64,000 nt of DNA from Mucilaginibacter sp. PAMC 26640. GTDB lineage: Bacteria > Bacteroidota > Bacteroidia > Sphingobacteriales > Sphingobacteriaceae. The notes beneath the pieces were generated by a model, which was not told the DNA's origin, did not search any database, and saw only the letters and a program-made list of their open reading frames with translations. This document shows positions 14,208 through 22,236 of the stretch, one piece after another; within the stretch, counting starts at the first letter, position 1, and the number at the start of each line of letters is the position of its first letter. The translations under genes and the position numbers were made by a program. The stretch covers positions 310,001 through 374,000 of the forward strand of contig CP014773.1 of the NCBI GenBank assembly GCA_001596135.1, written 5' to 3'.

Positions 14208-15845
14208 ATGGAAGCTGCCTGTATTGACTATAAAGAAACGGGATTCTTTTCCCAAACGGTTATTGATTACCTGGAAGACGTTCCGGAGTTACGGTCCTTT
14301 TACAGCCACCGCCCTACCCTTGCAGGGTTCGCCGAACTTTTTAAAAACAAAAAGGTAATTGCTGACCGCCAGCTTTTAGTCGAAGTATTAACCGAACAGT
14401 ATTTTGGCAAAGCTGAAGGCCTGAATCACGACAAATCTGCGAGTAATCATAACCCTGATTTAGCATCGGCTGATCTTGTCCTAAAAAAAATTGCGTCGCT
14501 GGGATTACCGGATACCTATACAGTTACTACCGGTCACCAGCTAAATATTTTTACAGGTCCGCTTTATTTTATTTACAAGATAGTAACTGCGATTAAACTT
14601 TGCCGGGAGTTGAAGGAAGCGCATCCAGATAAGGATTTTGTACCGGTATATTGGATGGCATCCGAAGATCATGATTTTGCGGAGATCAACTACACCAACA
14701 TTGGCGGTAAAAAAGTGCACTGGTGGTATGAGGCATCTGGCGCCACCGGCCGCATCAACCCGGATACCATGCGCCAGGCGCTTAACCAATATAAGGGTGT
14801 ACTGGGTATAGATGGACACTCATCCGAATTGGGCCAAATGGTTGAAACCGCTTACACCGCTTTTGATAAACTGGCAGACGCTACACGGTATTTGGTGAAT
14901 GCGCTGTTTGGCCGCTATGGGCTGCTTATTATTGATGCCGATGATCATAGGCTCAAGGCCTCGTTCGCCCCAATCATCGAGCGCGACATCATCGAACAAA
15001 ACAGTTTTAAAAATATTTCAGCTGTAAACGAGCAACTGCAAAATCTGGGCGTACACATCCAGGTAAACCCGCGCGAGATCAACTTTTTTTACCTGAAAGA
15101 TCAGCTGCGCGAACGCCTTGTTTTAGAGAACGACCGCTACAGCGTTAACAATACCGATATCAGTTTTACTGAAGAAGAACTGAAACAAGAGATAACTTCC
15201 GCACCTGAAAGGTTTAGCCCAAATGTTGTTATGCGCCCGTTATATCAGGAGTGTATTCTTCCTAATATCGCTTATATAGGCGGTGGTGCCGAAGTAGTTT
15301 ATTGGCTGGAACTGAAATCGAACTTTGATTTTTACAACGTCGATTTCCCCATCCTCATCCTGCGTAATTCTGGTTTGGTGATTCGCAAGGAAACTGCGGC
15401 GAAGATCAAAAGCATGGAGCTAAGTCCGGCAGAGATCTTTAAAACTGCCGACGAGATAAAAAACAACTGGGTACAAAAACACAGCAACCACGATTTAACC
15501 CTGAACGAAGAGTGGCGCGAGATGCAATGTATTTTTGAGAAGATCAAACTCCGCGCCCATAAAATAGACCCTACCCTTTCACCATCCGCCGGTGCTGTAC
15601 AAGCCCGCCTTAAACACGCGATGGACAATTTTCAGAAGAAACTGGTCAAAGCAGAAAAGCGCAATTACAAAACCCGGCTGGAACAGATAGAACACATTAA
15701 AGAAGATCTTTTTCCAAAAAACAGCCTGCAGGAACGCCAGGAAAACTTCGGGCTATCTTACGTTAAATGGGGCCAACTGTTTATCGATGAGCTGATCAGG
15801 AATTTTGAGCCATTGGATTTTAAGTTTACGGTACTGGCGGAATAA
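14208..15845 (+). CDS. bshC: Bacillithiol synthase BshC (cysteine-adding enzyme)
   Basis: A 545-residue cytoplasmic protein that joins cysteine to glucosaminyl-malate in the last step of bacillithiol synthesis. The N-terminal Rossmann part shows TVTTGHQLNIFTGPLYFIYK near 105-124 and VYWMASEDHDFAEI near 146-160, both BshC signatures, and the C-terminal half contains the long coiled coil (about 435-500). Length is normal for Bacteroidota BshC. The other bsh genes are not in the window. The gene stands alone downstream of the cassette at rimO. Confidence 0.95.
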   Translation: MEAACIDYKETGFFSQTVIDYLEDVPELRSFYSHRPTLAGFAELFKNKKVIADRQLLVEVLTEQYFGKAEGLNHDKSASNHNPDLASADLVLKKIASLGLPDTYTVTTGHQLNIFTGPLYFIYKIVTAIKLCRELKEAHPDKDFVPVYWMASEDHDFAEINYTNIGGKKVHWWYEASGATGRINPDTMRQALNQYKGVLGIDGHSSELGQMVETAYTAFDKLADATRYLVNALFGRYGLLIIDADDHRLKASFAPIIERDIIEQNSFKNISAVNEQLQNLGVHIQVNPREINFFYLKDQLRERLVLENDRYSVNNTDISFTEEELKQEITSAPERFSPNVVMRPLYQECILPNIAYIGGGAEVVYWLELKSNFDFYNVDFPILILRNSGLVIRKETAAKIKSMELSPAEIFKTADEIKNNWVQKHSNHDLTLNEEWREMQCIFEKIKLRAHKIDPTLSPSAGAVQARLKHAMDNFQKKLVKAEKRNYKTRLEQIEHIKEDLFPKNSLQERQENFGLSYVKWGQLFIDELIRNFEPLDFKFTVLAE

Positions 15846-16065
15846 GGTAGACCAATGCCGTTAAGAATAAAAATGCAACGTTCCCTCCTCCACGTACGTA
15901 TGTATCTTCCAACAAAAATTGCGAAAATTTGCCTTTTGCCGTTTATGGTATATCAATCCAAATGCTCCGGCAACTATATACCATTCGAGTAAAAGCAATG
16001 TATATTGAGTCTGATTATAGGCTTTGCGAAGAGTAATTACCCGAATGAAGAGCATGTTGCCTAAA
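15846..16065. other. Intergenic region between convergent bshC and a TPR gene
   Basis: A minus-strand frame at 15861-16055 (64 codons) has one hydrophobic segment but no family resemblance and no clear start signal; I leave it unassigned. No clear terminator hairpin. Confidence 0.3.
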
Positions 16066-17484
16066 TCAAATTTTTACTTTTCTACGCGTTACCCCAATCT
16101 TTTTTGTGTTATTAATTACGCCGGCGTTATGGTTATGCTGTGAAAGGTGAGCTATCTGATGATTCATCCATGTGGTAAGGCGATGGTGACATGGAACTAG
16201 TATTGAGGCTAAGGCAACCAGGATGCCTAGTTCTAATATCGGTAGATGGCTGCTTATCTGCTGTACGAAAGGATGGATAAACAAGGTGATGAATTCAAAG
16301 AATAACAGCAACGACAAAACACTTAAAAACTCCACCACTTTTCTGTGTGTACGGCATTTACTTAGAAAAAGCACAGACAGGAAAAAAAATGGTATAAAAA
16401 GTGCGATACTGATTAACTGAAGATTGATAATCCTATTCTCCGCCTCCCTATGCCTTTCTTCAGCAATCTCTTCCTGCCGGGCAGCTTCGTTAAAACTAAG
16501 TCGCTGAACTTCCCTCACTCTTTCGGCATTAAACATGCTATCCCTGGTAGCAGTGGCCATTTTCAGGTACAATAATTCAAGGTGTTCATCTAAACCTTTA
16601 TAACTATTAGTCAGTACCGTGGTTGCGTTATAAATACCTTCGAGATAGTTTACCATTTTAGCGGCATTAAGTGCTTTCTGAGCGTAATCAATACAAGAAT
16701 CTGGTTTATTGCTTTGTTTGTAAAAACTGGCAATACTGTTATAAGTATCTGAGAGACCGCTCTGATCATTATTTTTAGCAGCATAATTTAAACTTAGCCG
16801 GTAATAATCCAGCGCCAGCCCATTATGCCCTAATTGGTAATTAATATCGCCTAAGATCGATAGCGTATTGGCCATTGTAATTTGATCATTCAAAGACATT
16901 TGTATACCATAGGCCCGCATTTCATAAGCCAACGCCTCATTTACCTTTTTTAGTTTTATGTAGCAATTGCCGATATTAGACAGGATAATACCAAGTCTAT
17001 GTTTCTCATGAAGTTGTTCTGCAAGAACTTTTGCTTTGAAATGATACGTGAGCGCTTTAATATTATCGCCCTGATCTGAATAAACGATACCCAAGTCGCT
17101 TAAGCTTTTAAGCATCCCGAGTTTATCATCCAATTCCTCGCGCAATTTAAGCGATGCCAATAGTAAAAAAAGAGCCCTGTCATATCTTCCATTTTTCCAA
17201 AAAACCACACCCAGCCGATTGAGGCAATCTGCTTCACCCTTCCGGTATTTGATCTCTCTTGCCAGATCAAGACCAAATTGAGCATAAATCAGTGCGCTAT
17301 CGGGCTGCTTGGTTTGAAAAAACAGACTTTTTTGTCTCAGGAATTCTACCCGTGCGGTATCCTGTGTTTGCTTGGCAGGAATGCGCGCAGGGGCAGAAAA
17401 TAAATTTGTTTGCGCAGCGAACACTACCACCATGCCTAACAACAGGTAATTGTGTAGTAAACCCTTTGATTTCAGGCCTGGCAT
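16066..17484 (-). CDS. Tetratricopeptide-repeat membrane protein
   Basis: 472 residues. A signal-like hydrophobic start (YLLLGMVVVFAAQTNLFSA) is followed by about six TPR units between residues 60 and 300, in which LNRLGVVFWKNGRYDRALF and LSNIGNCYIKLKKVNEAL are easy to recognise. A coiled stretch (EEIAEERHREAENRI) leads into three membrane segments near 345-440. This is the sensor half of the many TPR-type regulators of Bacteroidota, but no kinase or DNA-binding domain follows. It may bind proteins in the periplasm. Function unknown. Confidence 0.75.
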   Translation of the reverse strand: MPGLKSKGLLHNYLLLGMVVVFAAQTNLFSAPARIPAKQTQDTARVEFLRQKSLFFQTKQPDSALIYAQFGLDLAREIKYRKGEADCLNRLGVVFWKNGRYDRALFLLLASLKLREELDDKLGMLKSLSDLGIVYSDQGDNIKALTYHFKAKVLAEQLHEKHRLGIILSNIGNCYIKLKKVNEALAYEMRAYGIQMSLNDQITMANTLSILGDINYQLGHNGLALDYYRLSLNYAAKNNDQSGLSDTYNSIASFYKQSNKPDSCIDYAQKALNAAKMVNYLEGIYNATTVLTNSYKGLDEHLELLYLKMATATRDSMFNAERVREVQRLSFNEAARQEEIAEERHREAENRIINLQLISIALFIPFFFLSVLFLSKCRTHRKVVEFLSVLSLLLFFEFITLFIHPFVQQISSHLPILELGILVALASILVPCHHRLTTWMNHQIAHLSQHNHNAGVINNTKKIGVTRRKVKI

Positions 17485-17538
17485 TACCGATTAAACATGC
17501 GGAGTTAGATAACAAGCAGCACGTTCACATCATTGGAA

Positions 17539-17730
17539 CTAATCATCATTATGGTCCTCCGACTTGTTACTACCCTCTGGATTAAATGACTGTACCTGCG
17601 AAGCAACATCTTGGTCCTCGCCAGCGAAATTTTCTGTCGACCGCCCCATAGATGTGTTTTTACTGAAGTTTTCCATAGCGGCATCTTGGTCCGACACCCC
17701 TTTTGATGAATTTGCATTTCGAGTTGACAT
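17539..17730 (-). CDS. Small acidic Ser/Asn-rich protein
   Basis: Start chosen at ATG 17730 (MSTRNANSSKG), 63 residues. Two frames overlap here on this strand; this one has the better composition: acidic, Ser/Asn/Gln-rich, no stretch of odd residues, ending SNKSEDHNDD. A second frame (17505-17717) is Arg-rich and looks like a shadow. Probably an intrinsically disordered small protein. No family recognised. Confidence 0.4.
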   Translation of the reverse strand: MSTRNANSSKGVSDQDAAMENFSKNTSMGRSTENFAGEDQDVASQVQSFNPEGSNKSEDHNDD

Positions 17731-17978
17731 AACGGTTAATTTATTTAGAACTACATGGTGCAAGAATGGGCACAAAAAAATGTAACCATAATTAAAATTA
17801 CCTTAAAATAATCATAGCTGTTATTGGCATAAATGATTGTATACTATTATGTAATATTTCTCAATAGTTGCAGAATATTGTTTGTTAATAATAATACTTA
17901 CAAAACGTAATTACCGCTATATCAGTCGGTAAGAAGCAGCAATGTAAGGCTCTGCACCTTTTTAGATATATTTGTGCT

Positions 17979-19064
17979 ATGCTGTTAGCCGAACCCATAC
18001 TCCGAATCTTTACTCAAAATATTTTCATTGCCATAGGCTGCAGCGAGGCACATGCTGCGTTAGCTGCAGACGTATTGCTCAAGTCAGATATGCGGGGGAT
18101 AGATTCGCACGGCGTTGCCCGCCTGAGTGGCTATATCCGCTTGTGGGAGAAGCAACGAATTAACCCGACCCCCAACATCCGGGTGGTGCATGAAACGGCT
18201 ACCACCGCTACTATTGATGGCGATGCCGGGTTAGGTTTAGTGGTGGCGCCATTTGCTATGCAGATAGCTATCGAAAAAGCTAAGACATACGGTTCGGGCT
18301 GGGTGTCGGTACGTAACTCCAATCATTTTGGCATAGCCGGGTACCATGCGCTTATGGCTGTGGAACAGGAAATGATCGGCTTCGCGATGACCAATGCGAG
18401 CCCGCTGGTTGCGCCTACTTTCTCCAATGAGCGCCTTCTGGGCACTAATCCCATGTGCTATGCTTTCCCTGCAGGCAAGTATCCACCGGTAGTTGTGGAT
18501 ATGGCTACTTCAGCAGCTGCCAACGGCAAGCTGGAAATAGCCCAGCGCAGTGGTAAGCTGGTACCCGAAGGCTGGATCCAGGACCAGCAGGGCAACGTCA
18601 CCACCGATTCGCACGCGCTCAAATCCGGTGGCGCGCTCCTGCCGTTGGGCAGCGACCGCGAGCATGGAAGCCACAAAGGTTTCGGGTTGAGTGCTACCGT
18701 AGACATCCTCTCGGGGGTGTTATCCGGTGCCGGATTTGGCCCATGGGTGCCTCCATTTGCGTCATTTCTTGAGCCCCCTGTGAATCCTCCGGGTATAGGC
18801 ATCGGGCACTTTTTAGGTGCTATGCGGATAGATGGATTTCGGCCGGCAGCCGGGTTTAAGGCTGATATGGATCTTTGGATCGAACGCTTTAAATCAGCAT
18901 CCACCATCAATCCCAATCAAAAAGTAATCATCCCCGGCGAACCCGAGCTGGCAGCAGAATTGGACCGAATGCAAAACGGCATCCCTTTGGTGGATGCCGT
19001 TGTAGAAGATTTGAATGAGTTAGCGGTGAGGTTGGGTGTAATGCCCTTGCAACCGTTATGTTAA
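17979..19064 (+). CDS. Ldh2-family malate/L-lactate-type dehydrogenase
   Basis: 361 residues of the Ldh_2 fold, an NAD(P)-dependent 2-hydroxyacid dehydrogenase unrelated to classical malate dehydrogenase. Signatures are SDMRGIDSHGVARL near 37-50 (catalytic His), VRNSNHFGIAGYHA near 110-123, LLGTNPMCYAFP near 150-161 and GSDREHGSHKGFGLS near 225-240. Substrate could be malate, sulfolactate, ureidoglycolate or similar. A TATATTTG box at 17967-17974 lies 4 bases before the ATG, so the message may be almost leaderless. Stands alone. Confidence 0.88.
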   Translation: MLLAEPILRIFTQNIFIAIGCSEAHAALAADVLLKSDMRGIDSHGVARLSGYIRLWEKQRINPTPNIRVVHETATTATIDGDAGLGLVVAPFAMQIAIEKAKTYGSGWVSVRNSNHFGIAGYHALMAVEQEMIGFAMTNASPLVAPTFSNERLLGTNPMCYAFPAGKYPPVVVDMATSAAANGKLEIAQRSGKLVPEGWIQDQQGNVTTDSHALKSGGALLPLGSDREHGSHKGFGLSATVDILSGVLSGAGFGPWVPPFASFLEPPVNPPGIGIGHFLGAMRIDGFRPAAGFKADMDLWIERFKSASTINPNQKVIIPGEPELAAELDRMQNGIPLVDAVVEDLNELAVRLGVMPLQPLC

Positions 19065-19159
19065 TTTACTTTTAAATAGCTCATTAACTGACGGGAAGAT
19101 TTCTTAAAACATGTGTTCAATGGATCCTTCCTTCATCGCGCTGACAAACGGCTCGGGTA

Positions 19160-21604
19160 CTACTTAACCTTAATCGTCACCGTAGCAGGAGCCAATCCTG
19201 CCGATGTTGCCGTGAAAGTTATCGTCCCCGCTTTTTCCGTCCCCTGTACAATCGCCAGCGCCAGTCCGTGGAATGCCTTACGATAATCTGCCTTGAACGG
19301 ATCGTGGCTTACCGGGTCACCGTTGTCGACGCTGGCAATGGTAGCCGGGCCGCTGATCTTAAATTTCACCAGGTTATCTGCATCAGGCACTACATTCCCG
19401 GATTTGTCCAGGATGCGTACGGTAATGAATGATAGATCCTTGCCATCTGCCTTAATATTGCTTCGGTCTGCCGATAGTTCTATTTTAGCAGGTGCGCCTG
19501 CTGTGTAAATCTCCTTTGTCAGAACTATTTTTCCATTTTTACGGGAGACTGCTTTCAACGTGCCTGGCACAAATTTCAGCCGCCACATTAAGTGAAGGTC
19601 GTCACCTGTTTTCTTTTTGATGCCCACTGATTTACCGTTCAGGTACAGTTCCACTTCATCAGCGTTATTGTAGTAAGCCCAAATATCTACCGTTTTGCCC
19701 GCCTCCCAATTCCAATGCGGGAAGATATGCAATACAGATTGTTTAGTCCACTCGCTTTTATACATATAATAAACATCCTTCGGGAAGCCCGCCAGATCAA
19801 TCACACCAAAGTATGAACTGCGCGACGGCCAGCTGTACGGCGTAGGTTCGCCCAGATAATCAAAGCCGGTCCAAATGTACATCCCGGATAGCATATCATA
19901 CTTCTTTACCACCTTCCAGGTTTCCTCATGTGTGGAACCCCAGGGTGCAGATACGTTATCATAAGCTGAAACCGACTGGGTTGAGTTGCCAGTCTTTTCA
20001 TCCAGCACTTTATCCCAGCTTGCCGGCCACCGGCGGATGCTGTCTGACGGCATATCGTAAAACCCCCTGGTTTCTAAGGCGGAGCTGGTCTCGGTACCTA
20101 TGAACTTTTTGCCAGGGTAACGTTTGTGAAAGTCGGCGTAATCCTGGTGATGATAGTTATAGCCGATCAGATCCAAAGCGCCGGAGGCGATCAGATTGCT
20201 GCCGATTCCCGGGTCGTTGTTCGCTGCAGTAATGGGGCGGTCATCTAAACTACGCACAATACCTGCCAGTTCGCGGGCAATTACGCGGCCAACAGTATCT
20301 TTTCGATTGTACTGTTCGCCTATTTCGTTTCCAATGCTCCAGATAAATACCGATGGATGGTTCCTGTCGCGCAAGATCTGATCTTCCAGGTCGCGTTTGT
20401 GCCATTCATCCCAGTACAGGTGGTAATCATATTTGGTTTTTTGCATTTTCCACATGTCAAAGGCTTCATCCATAACTATGAAACCCATTTTGTCGCACAG
20501 GTCCAGCAGTTCGGGCGCTGGTGGGTTGTGCGAGGTACGGATGCCATTAACACCCATGCCTTTAAGAATTTGCAGCTGCCTTTCCAAAGCGCGGATGTTG
20601 ATGGCCGAGCCCAGGCTGCCCAAGTCGTGGTGATCACATACGCCTAAAATCTTTACCTTCTTGCCATTCAGGATAAAACCCTTATCTGCATCGAACGAAA
20701 AAGAGCGGATGCCCAGCGGCGTGCTGTAGGAATCTATTACTTTGCCGGCACTTAATACCTGCGTAACTATTTTATACAAATAAGGCCGCTCTACCGACCA
20801 GAGTATAGGCTTATTCAGCGTAAATGTGCTTTTAAGAGTCGTGCTTGTTTCGTCCAGCTGTTTAGCCGACGGGATAGCCCCGCCACCGCTTGCTACTTTA
20901 CCGGCGGCATCGTAAATAGCAACTTTTATGGTGTAGCTTTGTTTATCAGCTTCATTTTTAATGCGTGTGCTTAATGCAATAGTTGCCGATGCGGCGCTTA
21001 CTTTTGGGGTAGTTACATAAGTGCCCCAATGGTCGATAGCGATCTTATTAGTGGTTACCAGCCAAACGTTGCGATAAATGCCACTGCCGGAATACCAGCG
21101 GGAATTGGGCTGCTTTGAGTTATCTGCTTTAACAGCTATCACATTTATGCCGCCATAGTTCAGGTACGGGGTAAGATCGTACTCAAAAGAGATATAGCCG
21201 TTTGGCCGGAAGCCGAGATGGTTTCCATTTATCCACACATCGCTGTGCTGGTATATACCGTCGAAATCGATATAAACTTGCTTGCCTTTTGATGCCAGCG
21301 GCACAGTAAAGGTTTTGCGGTACCAGCCAATGCCACCAGGTAGTGCGCCGCCTTCGGGCGTAGCGGGGTTATCCTTGCTGAAGGTGCCTTCAATACTCCA
21401 ATCGTGCGGGAGGTTTAATTTGCGCCAGTTTTTATCGTCGGCGCTGGTTTTTTCGGCGTTTTTAACATCACCCAGGTGAAATTTCCAGCCTTTGTCGAAA
21501 TCGGCTATTGTGCGGCCATTTTGCGCATAACTTACTTGCACAAACGCCAAACTCAATACAAGTAACGATAGCGTTTTGGCGTAGATCTTGTAAAAAAGAA
21601 GCAT
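19160..21604 (-). CDS. Glycoside hydrolase family 2 (beta-galactosidase-like), secreted
   Basis: 814 residues. Signal peptide 1-27 (SLLVLSLAFVQVSYAQ), then the GH2 sugar-binding domain (about 30-185), an immunoglobulin-like domain (about 190-305), the catalytic barrel with acid/base Glu 427 in WSIGNE and nucleophile Glu 505 in IGTETSS, and a C-terminal extra beta domain (about 700-814). Exo-acting on beta-linked sugars in the periplasm; the exact sugar (galactose, mannose, glucuronate) is not decided by these motifs. DoxX fragment gene lies upstream on the same strand, 30 bases away. Confidence 0.9.
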   Translation of the reverse strand: MLLFYKIYAKTLSLLVLSLAFVQVSYAQNGRTIADFDKGWKFHLGDVKNAEKTSADDKNWRKLNLPHDWSIEGTFSKDNPATPEGGALPGGIGWYRKTFTVPLASKGKQVYIDFDGIYQHSDVWINGNHLGFRPNGYISFEYDLTPYLNYGGINVIAVKADNSKQPNSRWYSGSGIYRNVWLVTTNKIAIDHWGTYVTTPKVSAASATIALSTRIKNEADKQSYTIKVAIYDAAGKVASGGGAIPSAKQLDETSTTLKSTFTLNKPILWSVERPYLYKIVTQVLSAGKVIDSYSTPLGIRSFSFDADKGFILNGKKVKILGVCDHHDLGSLGSAINIRALERQLQILKGMGVNGIRTSHNPPAPELLDLCDKMGFIVMDEAFDMWKMQKTKYDYHLYWDEWHKRDLEDQILRDRNHPSVFIWSIGNEIGEQYNRKDTVGRVIARELAGIVRSLDDRPITAANNDPGIGSNLIASGALDLIGYNYHHQDYADFHKRYPGKKFIGTETSSALETRGFYDMPSDSIRRWPASWDKVLDEKTGNSTQSVSAYDNVSAPWGSTHEETWKVVKKYDMLSGMYIWTGFDYLGEPTPYSWPSRSSYFGVIDLAGFPKDVYYMYKSEWTKQSVLHIFPHWNWEAGKTVDIWAYYNNADEVELYLNGKSVGIKKKTGDDLHLMWRLKFVPGTLKAVSRKNGKIVLTKEIYTAGAPAKIELSADRSNIKADGKDLSFITVRILDKSGNVVPDADNLVKFKISGPATIASVDNGDPVSHDPFKADYRKAFHGLALAIVQGTEKAGTITFTATSAGLAPATVTIKVK

Positions 21605-21634
21605 ATATGATGGTTTATAATGTCAAATATACAA

Positions 21635-22032
21635 TTATAAAGCTGGGTGTAATGCAAATAGTCCTTTGTAATTTTTATGATAGGCTGCCAGCAGGAAAAC
21701 ATTCAAAAGGAGCAGCGCGGCCCCTAGTGCGATGAGTTGTGTCCCCAGGAAAATATCGAACAGGAAGATATTGAAAGTGATGGGAAAAAGCATAATAAGG
21801 AACAGCGCAGTAAACCGGTTGATCAGCAACCCCAACCCGCAAAGGATTTCTATTACTTTTAAACAAGGGAAAAAGTATTCTGCACGAGTAAGCGCACCTA
21901 AATACGCATCTGCCTTTTTATCTAATAGCGGAAAATGCACGATGCTGCCATAATGGGGACAAAAAAATCAATACCAAATACCAAAAATGTAATACCAAGC
22001 ACAAGGCGGGCGATTATTGCGGCAGTTTTCAT
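21635..22032 (-). pseudogene. DoxX-family membrane protein, frameshifted
   Basis: From ATG 22032 the protein begins MKTAAIIARLVLGITFLVFG, then loses frame at a run of seven A (21961-21967 on the plus strand, T on the coding strand). Adding one T joins the second half, which reads HFPLLDKKADAYLGALTRA and then EYFFPCLKVIEILCGLGLL, an unmistakable DoxX core with four membrane helices. The whole would be about 132 residues, a normal DoxX length. Either a recently broken gene or a homopolymer sequencing error; the length and otherwise intact codons favour the second or a very recent event. Confidence 0.75.
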
Positions 22033-22174
22033 GATAAAGGGTTTAAATCGGTTTGATAAATATACTAAAAACACATGTAAATACCACGTAACCTGCAAAT
22101 TACAAAATTACAATCTATTAAATTCCTATTCGTCTTATTTAACTCCCACTATTAACACGCTTAAACTAACCAAA

Positions 22175-22204
22175 AAAGGCACCCCGCACAGGTGCCTTTA
22201 TTTT
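22175..22204. terminator. Bidirectional terminator before the outer-membrane barrel gene end
   Basis: AAAGGCACC at 22175-22183 pairs perfectly with GGTGCCTTT at 22191-22199 across a seven-base loop; A-run on one side and T-rich on the other. It lies just beyond the 3' end of the minus-strand barrel gene. Confidence 0.7.
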
Positions 22205-22236
22205 AAAATATACAATAGAGCAGTAAACACAAATTA

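Noticed and set aside
15861..16055. 64-codon minus-strand frame between bshC and the TPR gene
   Set aside because: No family resemblance, no start signal; left as unassigned intergenic sequence.
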